Shown piece after piece: positions 20,648 through 32,800 of a stretch of 64,000 nucleotides of DNA. The notes under the pieces were generated by a model that was not told the DNA's origin, did not search any database, and was given only the letters and a program-made list of their open reading frames with translations. The stretch spans positions 62,001-126,000 of the forward strand of contig CAJZBQ010000003.1 of the NCBI GenBank assembly GCA_914767885.1, given 5' to 3'. The stretch is from Blepharisma stoltei (taxonomy: Eukaryota; Ciliophora; Heterotrichea; Heterotrichida; Blepharismidae). The translations under genes and the position numbers were made by a program. Positions within the stretch are counted from its first letter, which is position 1; each line of letters starts with the position of its first letter.

Positions 20648-23600
20648 ATGGAAAAGTTTTCAGGACTTCTAAGTCTCTGGATTTTTTTCAGTTTAACTTC
20701 TTCAACAAGCTTGCAAGTCATTAAAGCTCAAAATTTTGGAAGTTCTTCAAGCTATCTGTCTTCAAATTCCATAACTTTTCCAGCTGACAGCACCGGTTCA
20801 AGTTGTTACTATTCCAGTATTTCTACTTCATCAACAATATCCCACACAAAAGACCAGACCCTTTATCAAACTGGCTTATGAGTGTCTTTAGATTCTCATT
20901 ATAAATTCAGTATAGACTTAGCTGATGGAGATTATGTTCTCATATTAAGATTTGCCGAAATCCAATACGATTCTGCAGCTTCCAGAGTGTTTTCCATGAA
21001 TTTTTGCGGTCAGTCTCTATTTGAGTTTCTCGATATTTATCAGTTAACAGGAGGCAAAAACATCGCTGTCGACTTTTTTTACGAGTTCAGCGTATTAAAA
21101 AGCATAGTAAAATACCAATCCTCTAATTATGATCTCACTAAAAATAAAGGACAGCTTGATTTTGAGATTATTTCAGTAATCGATAAAGGTATAATTAATG
21201 CTTTACAAATTATCAAAGGAAGTTGTAAAGAAACAAAAATTTGTGATAATTGTTATGATCCTTTATGTAATAAGTGCGACTATACCACAGGGATTTGTGA
21301 AGAATGCATATAGAATTTCCCATAAATAGCCACAAAATAATTTAAATTGTTTTTTAAATTAGTGAAAAAATTGTAGGAAAATCCTATATATAATGCGGAG
21401 CTTAATGATAAAAATTATTGTTCATGTCCAAGTAAAGCAGATGATGGGTCAATTATAGCGATTTTAAGTGCCCCAAAGCAAGCTTGCAGTGCCTGTATGG
21501 TAAAATTGGATGGGACTGGATCAATTGGGAGTGGTGGCTTGAATTATGCATGGATTGTTGATGGTTTAACAAAATCAACAGAATCTGTATTTTATTATAC
21601 TGTTCCAGATTTATCAGTTCAGACTACGACAAATGTGACTTTAAAGGTTACTGACTCATGCGGATTTCAGAATTCTACTTCGTGGACGATTTCTATTGTG
21701 AAAGAGTCTGTTATTGTCGATATACTAAAAAGAATAGTACGGCAAATTATATATTTTATATGCTAAAATTAAAATAAAGTTGCAAATCCCATAGAAAAGT
21801 ATATAAAGGAGTATGATTTGTCATATGATACTAGTAAATACTCAAGCTTCTCTGCAGACTCCGTAGCTGTAGGCAATGGAACTGTCCAGAAATATGAATG
21901 ATCTGTCACACCTCTTGTAAAAGGTTTAAAGAATCCTAATCAGAAAGATATTTCTATACAATTCCCCAGCCCTGATACATATAGTATTTCTTTAACAGTT
22001 TTTATGGATAATGGCAAATATGGAGGTGATGTTGCCACAATTAGTGTAATGCCAGAGGTTCCAATAATTTTTGTGACAGGTGTTAACTCTACTTATAATA
22101 ATTTTACTACAGTAACATTTAGTGCTACTTTTTTATATCAGAACGGAACTTATAGCAAAAATTATGCCATTGATTACCAGATAAGCTATGGATGTCCGAA
22201 GTGAGCAACTTTTCGTAGAGTTGGCAATGGGGATTTTGTATTTAAAAGCTATGGTGAAGTCAAAGATTATTATACATGCTATTTTTATGTAACAGCTGAA
22301 ATTTATTCTGGATTTAATGCCTCAACTTTGTGCTATTTAAATATAACATCTACGCCAGTCCCAGAAGTCTACGTCACTTATCCTAACTCCCCCCCCTCCG
22401 TGAGTGAACAAAACCATTAGAAAAATCCCTATTTTTTGCCCAAAAACCCACCCTCCGTGAGTGAACAAAAAATTTTTTTAATAAAAAAATTTTTTATGAA
22501 AAAAAAATTTGATATATAAATGATAATTAGTATAATGAAATCTAGAGCTCCCTCTGTTTAATTTTGAACGAATTGCTTTTTTAAAACATAAATTTTATAA
22601 ATTTTGCGAATTAGGATTTTTTTAAATTTCGAAAAAAAATATTCTTATAAAATTTATATATAAATGTTTTTAAAAAAACAAATTAAACCCTCTGTGAGTG
22701 AATAAAATTTTTTTGTTCACTCACGGAGGGGGGGAGTAAGTCATACTTCGACCCAACCGCACCTATAAGATTTATGGCAAACATTCCAGACCAAACAAAT
22801 CTTGTGTTTCACTGAGAACAAACTGACAATAACACAAAAATTGATCCAGCCATTCTCAATACCCCTAGAAACCAGTCTTCTTATACCATTCCAGAGCGTT
22901 GCCTTGAGCCTCAAAAAGAGTATGAATTCACAATTCATGTAAGAAATACAAAAACAAATGCCACAGCAGACGTTTCGACAAGAAGATGGGTTAATAGTCC
23001 TCCAAAGTTTGGGACGTTTACAGTTACTCCAACCTCAGGGACAGTTTTAGAGACTCCTTTTAGTACAGTTTTCCAAGGATTTGTGGACCCAGAAAAAAAC
23101 TTGCCTATTTCTTATCAAATTTTTCAGGTGCAAAGCAATGGGAAAACAGTTGCTATTACATCAAAAACAAGCAGCAATAATTTCAATATTACAATTGGAG
23201 AAAGCAACGGAAAAGTTCCTTTAATTGGTAGAGTTTACGATAGCTTAGGAACTTTTGCAGATCTCAGCTTTAATTTAACAGTTAATCCTAGCTCTGTTGG
23301 TTCAAATGACCAAGCTAAAAACCTATTAAATAATGGAGCAAATATGGACCAAACCTTATATTTATCTAGCATTGTCGCAATATCTCAATATACATTCCAA
23401 AACCCAACTAGTGGAGCAAGCACAGAAAGTGTTGTCAGCACTTTATTGCAAGCGCTAAATAATTGATCTGACAGTAAAGAAATGACTGATATTGACGTAA
23501 GCACAACTTTTGACGTTATCAGCGTCTTTCTCAATGAAAGTACTAGCTATGGTGAAGAATTAATACAGAATATCAGTAAAAGCTTAGATAATGCTTTAAG

Positions 23601-26230
23601 CAAAGCAGACACTCTGGATGATAACACTTATAAGGTGTTTATAAAACAAGTGGATATTGTTTCTGGAAGATCTAGCCAGATTTTGAGCAATGGGGAGAGC
23701 AAAAATAATAATGCTACTTATGCAGATATATGGGCAAAACTCACGAACTCAGTCAGTCTGTCGTCTGAAAAATGCCAAAAAAAGACAAATCCTAATGAGC
23801 CTATTATAGAAATCCAAGGAGACACTTTTAACGTAACTTTGGAATCTAAGGATTATAAAACAGTTAAAAATGTGAATTATTGAAACACTAACTTATCTAA
23901 TTGCACAGTTGCTTTTGAAACAGATGCAGCCAAGGACTCTGGAAATATCGTGTATCATATTCCCATTATAACCACAAATAATTTTGGTAACGTCTCTGCT
24001 AGTATGCAACCAAATTTACCCAAATTCTTCCAAATAGTAATCCTTGCGAAATAGATAGTCTTGACCTAAAATGTCTCTCCTCTAGCATAAATCAAACTTT
24101 TGCTTATAACATCTCTGAAGAAACATTTTATGTGCAGCCTAATATTAGCAAAATCGATAAAGGAGAACTAAAGCCAGCAACTCAGATAGTAAATATCAGC
24201 TCAGTAAGTGTGGTTTTTCCAAACCCTACGTCTGGTTCTGCCTCAGATTTAAATTGTTTTATATTAGATAGCGAAACAGAAGTTTTTGGAGGCTCTCACT
24301 GCGAAACAATTCCTGATGGGAACACTGTGACTTGTAAATGTAACTTTAATGGCTTAATTGCACCATTTCTATCCCCAGATGTAAGCTCAGTCATGAAATA
24401 CGTTGTAGACAAGTTTGATCCAGATATATTCAATGAAATGACACTGATTCCAATAATAATTTTTAGCTTATTAACGCTTATTTATGTGCTTTTATTTAGA
24501 GATATGAGGAAACTTGACATGCTTACTGGAAAATTCTTAAAAGCTAAAAGTAGATTTATTATAAAATCTATTAAAAAATCAATTGAAAGTGTCGTTTATG
24601 ACACAAATTTTAATACAATTAAAAAAATTAAAAAAGACCTGGAAAGAATGAAGACAGCAATCATTCAAAATTCAGAAAATTTTGGCACAAGACCAATTGA
24701 GGATAAAAATTTTGCTAATTTTTTATTGACAAAAGATAGGATTATTAAGCATTCAAAAGAAGCACTATTTAACATTCATATGAATGAAATTAGGCCTATA
24801 ATTGAAAATCTGGAAGACGAAAATCAGGAGTTTCAAGAACTAATAGCAAAAATAAAACCCAGAAAAAAATGTTTTGCAAGGCTTGTCTCTATTTTTAAAA
24901 CCGACCCAAATGAAGCTAGAATCTTTAAACTTGTTGAAGAAAATAATAATCAAAGAACTAAATTAGATAAAAAGACGAAAAAGAGGATCATCGAAGATAT
25001 GAAAAATGACTCTAGAAATAATAATCATGAGAATGGAGTAGTTAATGACTTCGAGCAGGAACCAAACGAAGATATTTTTATAAGCATTGACTCACAAAAA
25101 AGTTGATTCAATTACGACATAAATTCTTATGGGTTCTTTATAAAATTTTTGGAAAATCATATGAAAAATAACTACAAGCCTGAGAAATCTTTTATTTACT
25201 ATTTTCTCCAAAACAGCTTGGTTTTTGGATTAATTAGCTTTACAGATTTAAATTTTACGAGGACAGCGAGACTTACTTTATTAATGATAAATATTTTCCT
25301 TTGCTGCTGGATTACAATACTATTTTTTGGAGCTCAAACGTATTTTTATAGTGAATTCTCTATCCTTAACTTTTCTCAAGTTCAACTAGTTTTATATGCA
25401 TTTACGCTCGTAATTAATCAAGCTGTTCTTATGGCTGGGCAATTTTTGCCTAGCAATTATCTTGATAAAGAGTATTTAGAGGAAGGAAAAAAATATTCAA
25501 ATAAATTATCCAAGGTATCTTTTGGTGTGTGCTGGCTTTTTATGATAGGAATGTTTGTTTCTTCATGCATTAATGCAGGAAATTTAGACTATGACCAGCA
25601 GGTAAGTTTAATTCAAACCATTAGCGTTAATTAAACTTATCGAGAATTCTACAAGGATTATCTCCACCCGTAACGCTTCACTGCCTGCTTGCCAGTTCGC
25701 ATTTCATGAATTACGAAGATTAATCCTGCCGAACAGGGCCTGAGTTCACTGCCAATAGGGATGAGTCGAGTAGCTAACCACCACTAAAAATTCAAAAGGG
25801 TTGAATTTTCTGGTCGATTCTTAGCTAAGATGGAAATTCTTAGCCCATAGCGTAACTCCAGCTTCATACTGAGGAATAGTCCTAACTGGTCAGGACGAAC
25901 GCCATAGACTCTGTGGAAAAACTCCTTTCCAACTTCCAGACCCATATACTACTGAGGGAAAAACTTGGCATGGAGTAGAGTATACAGCCCATCAAATTAA
26001 TTCAAACCATTTTTATTAGTATGTTTACAACAGTTATTTTTATAGGAGTGATAAAGCCAGCATTAATTGCATTGCATAAAACAATTGGAATTCAAATTAT
26101 TATTAAAAGGTGGCTATTGGCATGCTATGCAGCGTTCAAGAGAATGTTTTGTTGCAAAAGGAGAGAAAATGCTTCAATACATCCAGAAAATGAAGACTTA
26201 ATCATAAATGCTGCAGAAGAACAAATCTAG
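20648..26230 (+). CDS. Gene B: second malectin-REJ-polycystin-like gene, one frameshift
   Basis: Segments 20648-21308, 21387-21720, 21802-22383, 22737-25608 and 25998-26230. Protein closely matches gene A along its whole length: signal peptide, malectin, PKD, REJ-like part, GPS-like motif and C-terminal TM helices. A one-base deletion near 24006 (AGTATGCAACC against AGTCTACCAACC) shifts the frame before the GPS region; the rest is intact. This is either recent loss of function or a sequencing error. At 25104-25106 a TGA (Trp) replaces the Leu of gene A. Four IESs, only one of which is shared with gene A. Confidence 0.75.
21309..21386. other. IES, 78 bp, homologous to 14327-14402
   Basis: Same position and ends as in gene A with small internal differences, so the insertion predates the duplication. 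Removal restores EECIYNAELND. Confidence 0.85.
21721..21801. other. IES, 81 bp, absent from gene A
   Basis: Gene A has GTCGATATAAAGGAG without interruption at the homologous place (14731-14746); gene B has 81 extra bases between TA repeats. Removal gives the gene A reading IVDIKE. A natural filled/empty-site pair. Confidence 0.95.
22384..22736. mobile_element. TWA-type MITE IES in gene B (353 bp)
   Basis: TAA at 22384-22386 and 22737-22739; ends CTCCCCCCCCTCCGTGAGTG and CACTCACGGAGGGGGGGAG. Gene A has the empty site (TTCTAAGTCATACTTC at 15881-15896). Removal restores PEVYVTYPKSYFD in frame. A second inward copy of the end motif lies near 22450. Confidence 0.95.
25609..25997. mobile_element. 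SINE-like retroposon IES in gene B (389 bp)
   Basis: 15-bp TSD TTAATTCAAACCATT at 25608-25622 and 25997-26011; gene A is uninterrupted here (18757-18771). The TAs in the duplications are the excision points and give VSLIQTIFISM in frame. Body is GC-richer, no ORF. Confidence 0.95.
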
Positions 26231-26815
26231 CATTAATAATATAATTCTATAATAACAAATGCGTTTGATAGTCATTGATTTTATTTTAATAAAAAGATTT
26301 ACCATATTATTCTCTTTCTTTTAGTCAGCCCAAGGCAGTTGGCTTATAAAATATATTATATAAAGTAGATTCACAAAAAATTAATTAAAATGTGACACTT
26401 TGTAAAATCTATCAGTAATAGATTTTTTTAAAATAATCTTGCAATTTTCATACACATTATTTATTTAACAACTCATAAAATTATTCAATTTCTTCTAACT
26501 TCATCTAAATGAAGAGCAAGCCCTTTCTTTTCTCAAAAGTCGTGCCTCAATAAATTTTAATTCTTTATAATTTAGAATAAAATTCTATGTTTGGATTGTC
26601 TATCTAGTTAATATGATAAATATGAAAAAATTATATACAAGAATTATTCAAATAGAAAAAATTTATGTCTGAATATTATTTTTAAAAAAATGACTTTTAT
26701 TTTTTCTAGGAGAAAAAGATAAGCAAAATGGAGCAAAACAAAACTTTATAATATTTATCTTATGTATAGCCTTAAAGGCTAAGTAGAATTCATTCTATAA
26801 AATCTTGTAAATTAT
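26231..26815. other. Intergenic spacer between genes B and C
   Basis: AT-rich; aligns to 18992-19349 plus about 200 bp without counterpart (around 26500-26720). No feature recognised. Confidence 0.45.
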
Positions 26816-29800
26816 ATGAAAATCATTTTCTTTTTTCTCTTTCTTTTACATTTGCCTCAATGTTTAGCTTTTATGAATCAAGTCAACAAATTTTCAGAGA
26901 TTTCTCATTGAAGAATTCTCAACCCAAGCCAAGTTTCAAAAACTGCCGAATACAAAAGTGGAGTGACCTACCCAAGGCTTCTCCAGCAGAACTCTTGCTT
27001 ATCATACGACTCATCAGGCAGCTGCATCGAATGTTATGAAGAAATAGCTATTCAAGCCAATATTACACGCTCAAAATCTTATAACAGCACAAATACTCAG
27101 TGTAATAGTTGTAATAACGAGATAAATTCAAACGTGACCATTTCCTCTTCTTGCAGCCAATGCAATGAACAAATCAGCGTAAAAGGGACGATTCCTAGAA
27201 AACAAAATACAACATGCTGCTATAAGGATTATAATAATGACGCCACACTAAATTTTACAATAAATTCATCATGCAATCAATGTGAAAACAATTCAACAAT
27301 AAATGGAATTTGCTGTTATGGACAGTTTTATAATAAACAATATTTAAGAGAATTATAGAAATTAAATAGGGCTATAAATTATTTTTTTAGATAAAATAAG
27401 ACAGCAGATTATTATATAGGAAGCTAGCATTATTAAGCGCAGCTTAATAGAACAGGAAATTGTGAATCATGCCCAAACGAGTGTCCAAATTGCAACAGTA
27501 CGACTGGAGAATGCATTAAAAATTCCACAATTCTATGTGGTGATTTATGTGATGACTGCAATGAATCATTAGGACTTTGTCAATCATGCATAGATGATTC
27601 TAAGATGCATTCTTCTGGAAGCAACTGCGTGTGCAATGATGGGTATTTTCTTGATAACACAGTTTGCAAAGGATGTGGAAATAATTGCAGTGTTTGTGAT
27701 ATAGGCGGAAAAAACACGATGTGTTGTGATGGGAAATTTTATAATAAAACTTCTGAAGCTTGTGAGTCGTGCCCAAATAGTTGCTTGAGCTGCAAAGAGC
27801 AATTGGCAATTAGTGGAGAAATCAAAATAAAAAATCCTGTGTGCTGTGCTAATGGGTTTTATTTAAATTCATCTTCTGTATGCGATAAGTGTCCAAATAA
27901 CTGTATGTTATGCGATAAAACAACAGGAGTGTGCCAAGATTGTAAAGAGGACTTACGTATAAGTGGGACAATTCCTATTAAAAACTCTACATGTTGCAGT
28001 GATGGGAGTTACCTAAAGGGGTCTTTTTGTGAGCCATGCCCAAACAATTGTAGAAACTGTAATAAAACAACTGGAGAATGCATTGAACTTAAATGTGGCA
28101 GTTTATGCGCTGACTGTGATAAAGAACTAGGACTTTGTAGACAGTGTATTGATGAGATCAAAATGCAAGTTTTTGGAAACAATTGCATTTGCGGTGAAGG
28201 ATATTCTCTAAGTGATATCATCTGTCAAGGATGTGGAAATAATTGTAGTCTTTGCGATATAAATGGAAAAAACATGACATGCTGTGATGGAAAATTTTAT
28301 AATAAAACCTCTGCTGCTTGTGAGTCATGTCCTAATAGTTGCTTGAGCTGCAATATAACAGGAACATGCAGTAATTGTGACGAAGTATTGACAGTTAGTG
28401 GAGAAATCCAAATCAAAAACCCTATGTGCTGTGCTGATGGATTTTATTTAAATTCATCTTCTGTATGCGATAAATGTCCAAATAACTGTATATTATGCGA
28501 TAAAACAACAGGAGTGTGTCAAGACTGTGAAGATGACTTAAGTATAATTGGGACAATTTCTATTAAAAACTCTACATGTTGTAGTGATGGGAATTATCTA
28601 AATGGGTCTTTTTGTGAGCCATGCCCTAACAATTGTAAAAATTGTAATAAAACAACTGGAGAATGTATTGAAAATAAATGTGGGAGTTTATGCACTGACT
28701 GCGATAAAGATCAAGGACTTTGTAGACGATGCATTGGTGAGATCAAAATGCAAGTTTTTGGAAACAATTGTATTTGCAGTGAAGGGTATTTTCTAAATGA
28801 TGCCATCTGTCAAGGATGTGGAAATAATTGTAGTCTTTGCGATATAAATGGAAAAAACATGACATGCTGTGATGGAAAATTTTATAATAAAACCTCTAAT
28901 GCCTGTGAGTCGTGTCCTAATAATTGCTTGAGCTGCAATATAACAGGAACATGCAGTAATTGTGACGAAGTATTGACGGTTAGTGGAGAAATCCAAATCA
29001 AAAACCCTATGTGCTGTGCTGATGGATTTTATTTAAATTCATCTTCTGTATGCGATAAATGTCCAAATAACTGTATATTATGCGATAAAACAACAGGAGT
29101 GTGTCAAGACTGTGAAGATGACTTAAGTATAATTGGGGCAATTTCTATTAAAAACTCTACATGTTGTAGTGATGGGAATTATCTAAATGGGTCTTTTTGT
29201 GAGCCATGCCCTAACAATTGTAAAAATTGTAATAAAACAACTGGAGAATGTATTGAAAATAAATGTGGGAGTTTATGCACTGACTGCGATAAAGAATTAG
29301 GGCTTTGTAGACGATGCATTGATGAGATCAAAATGCAAGTTTTTGGAAACAATTGTATTTGCAGTGAAGGGTATTTTCTAAATGATGCCATCTGTCAAGG
29401 ATGTGGAAATAATTGTAGTCTTTGCGATATAAATGGAAAAAACACGACATGCTGTGATGGAAAATTTTATAATAAAACCTCTGCTGCTTGTGAGTCGTGT
29501 CCTAATAGTTGCTTGAGCTGCAATATAACAGGAACATGCAGTAATTGTGACGAAGTATTGACAGTTAGTGGAGAAATCCAAATCAAAAACCCTATGTGCT
29601 GTGCTGATGGATTTTATTTAAATTCATCTTCTGTATGCGATAAATGTCCAAATAACTGTATATTATGCGATAAAACAACAGGAGTGTGTCAAGACTGTGA
29701 AGATGACTTAAGTATAATTGGGACAATTTCTATTAAAAATTCTGCATGTTGCAGTGATGGGAATTATCTAAATGGGTCTTCTTGTGAGCCATGCCCTAAC

Positions 29801-32800
29801 AATTGTAAAAATTGTAATAAAACAACTGGAGAATGTATTGAAAATAAATGTGGGAGTTTATGCGCTGACTGCGATAAAGAACTAGAGCTTTGTAGACGAT
29901 GCATTGATGAAATCAAAATGCAAGTTTTTGGAAACAATTGTATTTGCAGTGAAGGGTATTTTCTTAAAGAAAACAATGCTTGCCAAGGATGTGGAAACAG
30001 TTGCTCTGTCTGTGAAATTAATGGTAAAAACACTACATGTTGTGATGGGAAATTCTATAATAATGGCTCTTGTGAGCCATGCCCCACAAGCTGCTGTAAT
30101 AAAACAGAAGGCTGTGAAAACTGTGATGAAGAATTAACAATTAGTGGAGAAATTAAGCCTAAAAGCCCTACCTGTTGTTCTGACGGTTTTTATTTTAATT
30201 CATTAACTTCATTGTGTGAAAAGTGTCCAAACGGCTGTATATTATGCGATAAAACGACTGGTATATGTAATGACTGTACAGAAGACATAAATGTAAGCGG
30301 GACAATCCCTATTAAAAACTCTACATGCTGTGACGACGGGAGCTATTTAAATGGATCTTCTTGTGAATCATGCCATACTAATTGTAATTATTGTGACAAA
30401 CAAACTGGAGACTGCATAACCTGCAAAGACAGAATGTCTAAAGACCTAAATGACCCAAAAATCTGCACTTGTATAGGAAACCAAACCTATGAATCAGTTT
30501 GTGTCTGCCCTTCAGGGACTTATTTCGATAGCTCTAATTGTGTACTGTGCTCTGATTTATGCAGCAAGTGTGATGAGTTTACAGGTGAATGTCAAGGCTG
30601 TGTTGATCCTAAAATGGAAATAGACCAATTTAATAAAAAAACTTGTAGATGTATTGGGGATCAAATATATATTAATGGTCAATGTACTTGTCCTAGTGGA
30701 AAACAGTTTAATGGGATTGAATGTTCGCCCTGTGGAACATTCTGCACTAGCTGCGATTTAGTTGGAAATACTTGCAATGAGTGTATAAATGAAAGAATGA
30801 AGCCAATTAGTAACTCAATTACTTGTCAATGCAAAGGAAACCAAATAGCAACAGTTGATAATTGTATTTGGCCAGTTAGACAAATAAAATAGTATTCGGT
30901 TCGAGAGAAATTAGCTCTGCTAATTTTTATCCCTCATGGAATTTTGATTTCTCTTTACTCCCCCCCCCCCCTCCGTGAGCGAACAAAACCATTAGAAAAA
31001 TCGCCATTTTTGACCAAAAACCCACCCTCCGTGAGTGAACAAAAATTCTTTTAATAGAAAAAATTTTTAATGGAAAAAAATTTTGATATATAAGTGATAA
31101 TTAGTATAATGAAATCTAGAGCTAATTCTGTTTAATTTAAACAAATTGCGTTTTAAAAACATAAATTTTGCAAATTAAATTAATATTTGCTTCCCAATTT
31201 TTGCAAATTAGGATTTTTTTAAATTTCGAAAAAAAATATTTTTTATAAAATTTATATATAAATTTTTTTTAAAAAAAAAAATTAACCCCCCCTCCGTGAG
31301 TGAACAAAATTTTTTTGTTCGCTCACGGAGGGGGGGGGGGAGAGTTAGAAATTCTGCACAGCAGTAGCGCTTTAGCTTTGGGATAACTAGAAGAACTGCT
31401 TCTCGGTACATCAAAATGCTCAGCAATCCTAGCAGGGTGGCCATTAGGTGGAGCATTCGCAGGAGCAGAGCGAACTTTGGATCCAAAATACTCGTGATAT
31501 AACCATTTTGGCTCTGTCCCTTTAGTAGGAATGTGGCGTTAGACGCCTTAAACACTTTAATTAATGTAATATAATACATTTGCCCAGCTGGATATTATTT
31601 TGATACCTTAAACTGTTTACCTTGTGGCAGCTTATGCGCTGAATGCTCAGATTTGACTTGAATTTGTAGCAAATGCCAACATAATATTACAATGGAAGTG
31701 AGTTCTGATAATCTAAAAACTTGTAAATGCAGAGGAAGCCAGCAATATGACAGTGTGTCACGCTCTTGCTACTGCCACAAAGGCTATTTTGATAACTCAA
31801 CCTGTCAAGACTGTGGAAATCTTTGTTCTACTTGTGATGAAACCAAATGTTTGCTCTGTGAAAGCATTGAGCATCTTGAAATTGACCTGAGCAGCCCAAA
31901 AACCTGCCACTGTAAAAATGGGTACAATTGGATTTCCTCAGAAAACTCTTGCCAGAAATGCTCTCTTGGAACTTACTATGACGGATACAAATGTAATAAC
32001 TGCCCAGATAATTGTAAAAACTGCACAGCTTCAGCTTGCCTCGACAACCCCACAAACTTATGTGGCAGTTTATGCTCTGACTGCAATAACCAATCCGGAC
32101 TGTGTCAAAAATGCATAGATGAGACCAGTATGGATATTTATGAGAACGACTGTAAATGCAAAGCTGGGTATTTTCTTGATAATGATTTAAAATGCAAAGA
32201 ATGTGGGACTAATTGCAGCGCTTGCAACAAAAATTCATGTGAAATATGTGATGGCCCTTGGAGAATGACAATTGACCCAGAAAATAATCTGAATTGTTCA
32301 TGCATAGGAAATCAAACCCTGGCTGATGGGCAATGCAAATGTGGGGAGGATGAATGGTTCAATAGCTCAACCTGCCAAAAGTGTGGATTTTTATGTGAAA
32401 AATGTGAAAATGAGACTGGAAACTGCATAAGCTGTAAAGGTGGGATAGAAATGGAGATAAAAAAGGATAATAAGACTTGCAAATGCAAGAATGCTGGGGA
32501 TTTTTGGAATGGAACAAGTTGTATTGCTTGTGGCCATTGATGCTCCCAATGTGATGACTTCTCAGGAAAATGCAGCAATTGCAAAAATCCAAGCACTATG
32601 GAGCCTGACACCACTTCATGCAAATGCAAAGGAATGCTCATCCCAGACAAAACAGATTCATCATGTATTTGTGCTGATAGATACTACAAAAGTGGCACCA
32701 ATTGCATCAGTTGCAGTGATTCCAACTGTCAGGTCTGCACAGGTCCAGGCCAATGCTCCTATTGCAGTGATATAACTCTATGGGTTGATAACGGTATGTG

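Larger units (their letters stand above)
20062..27526. repeat. Segmental duplication, unit 2
   Basis: Second unit of the tandem duplication (7,465 bp against 6,974 bp; the size difference comes mainly from different IESs). Its 3' end passes without break into the rest of gene C, so this side keeps the original arrangement of gene C while unit 1 keeps the original 5' flank. Confidence 0.85.

Noticed and set aside
28009-30033. Several minus-strand ORFs opposite the Cys-rich repeats
   Set aside because: They recur with the 585-bp period and are antisense shadows of the coding strand.
27605-30892. 585-bp repeats as a CRISPR or satellite array
   Set aside because: Units are contiguous, coding, Cys-patterned and in frame; no spacers.
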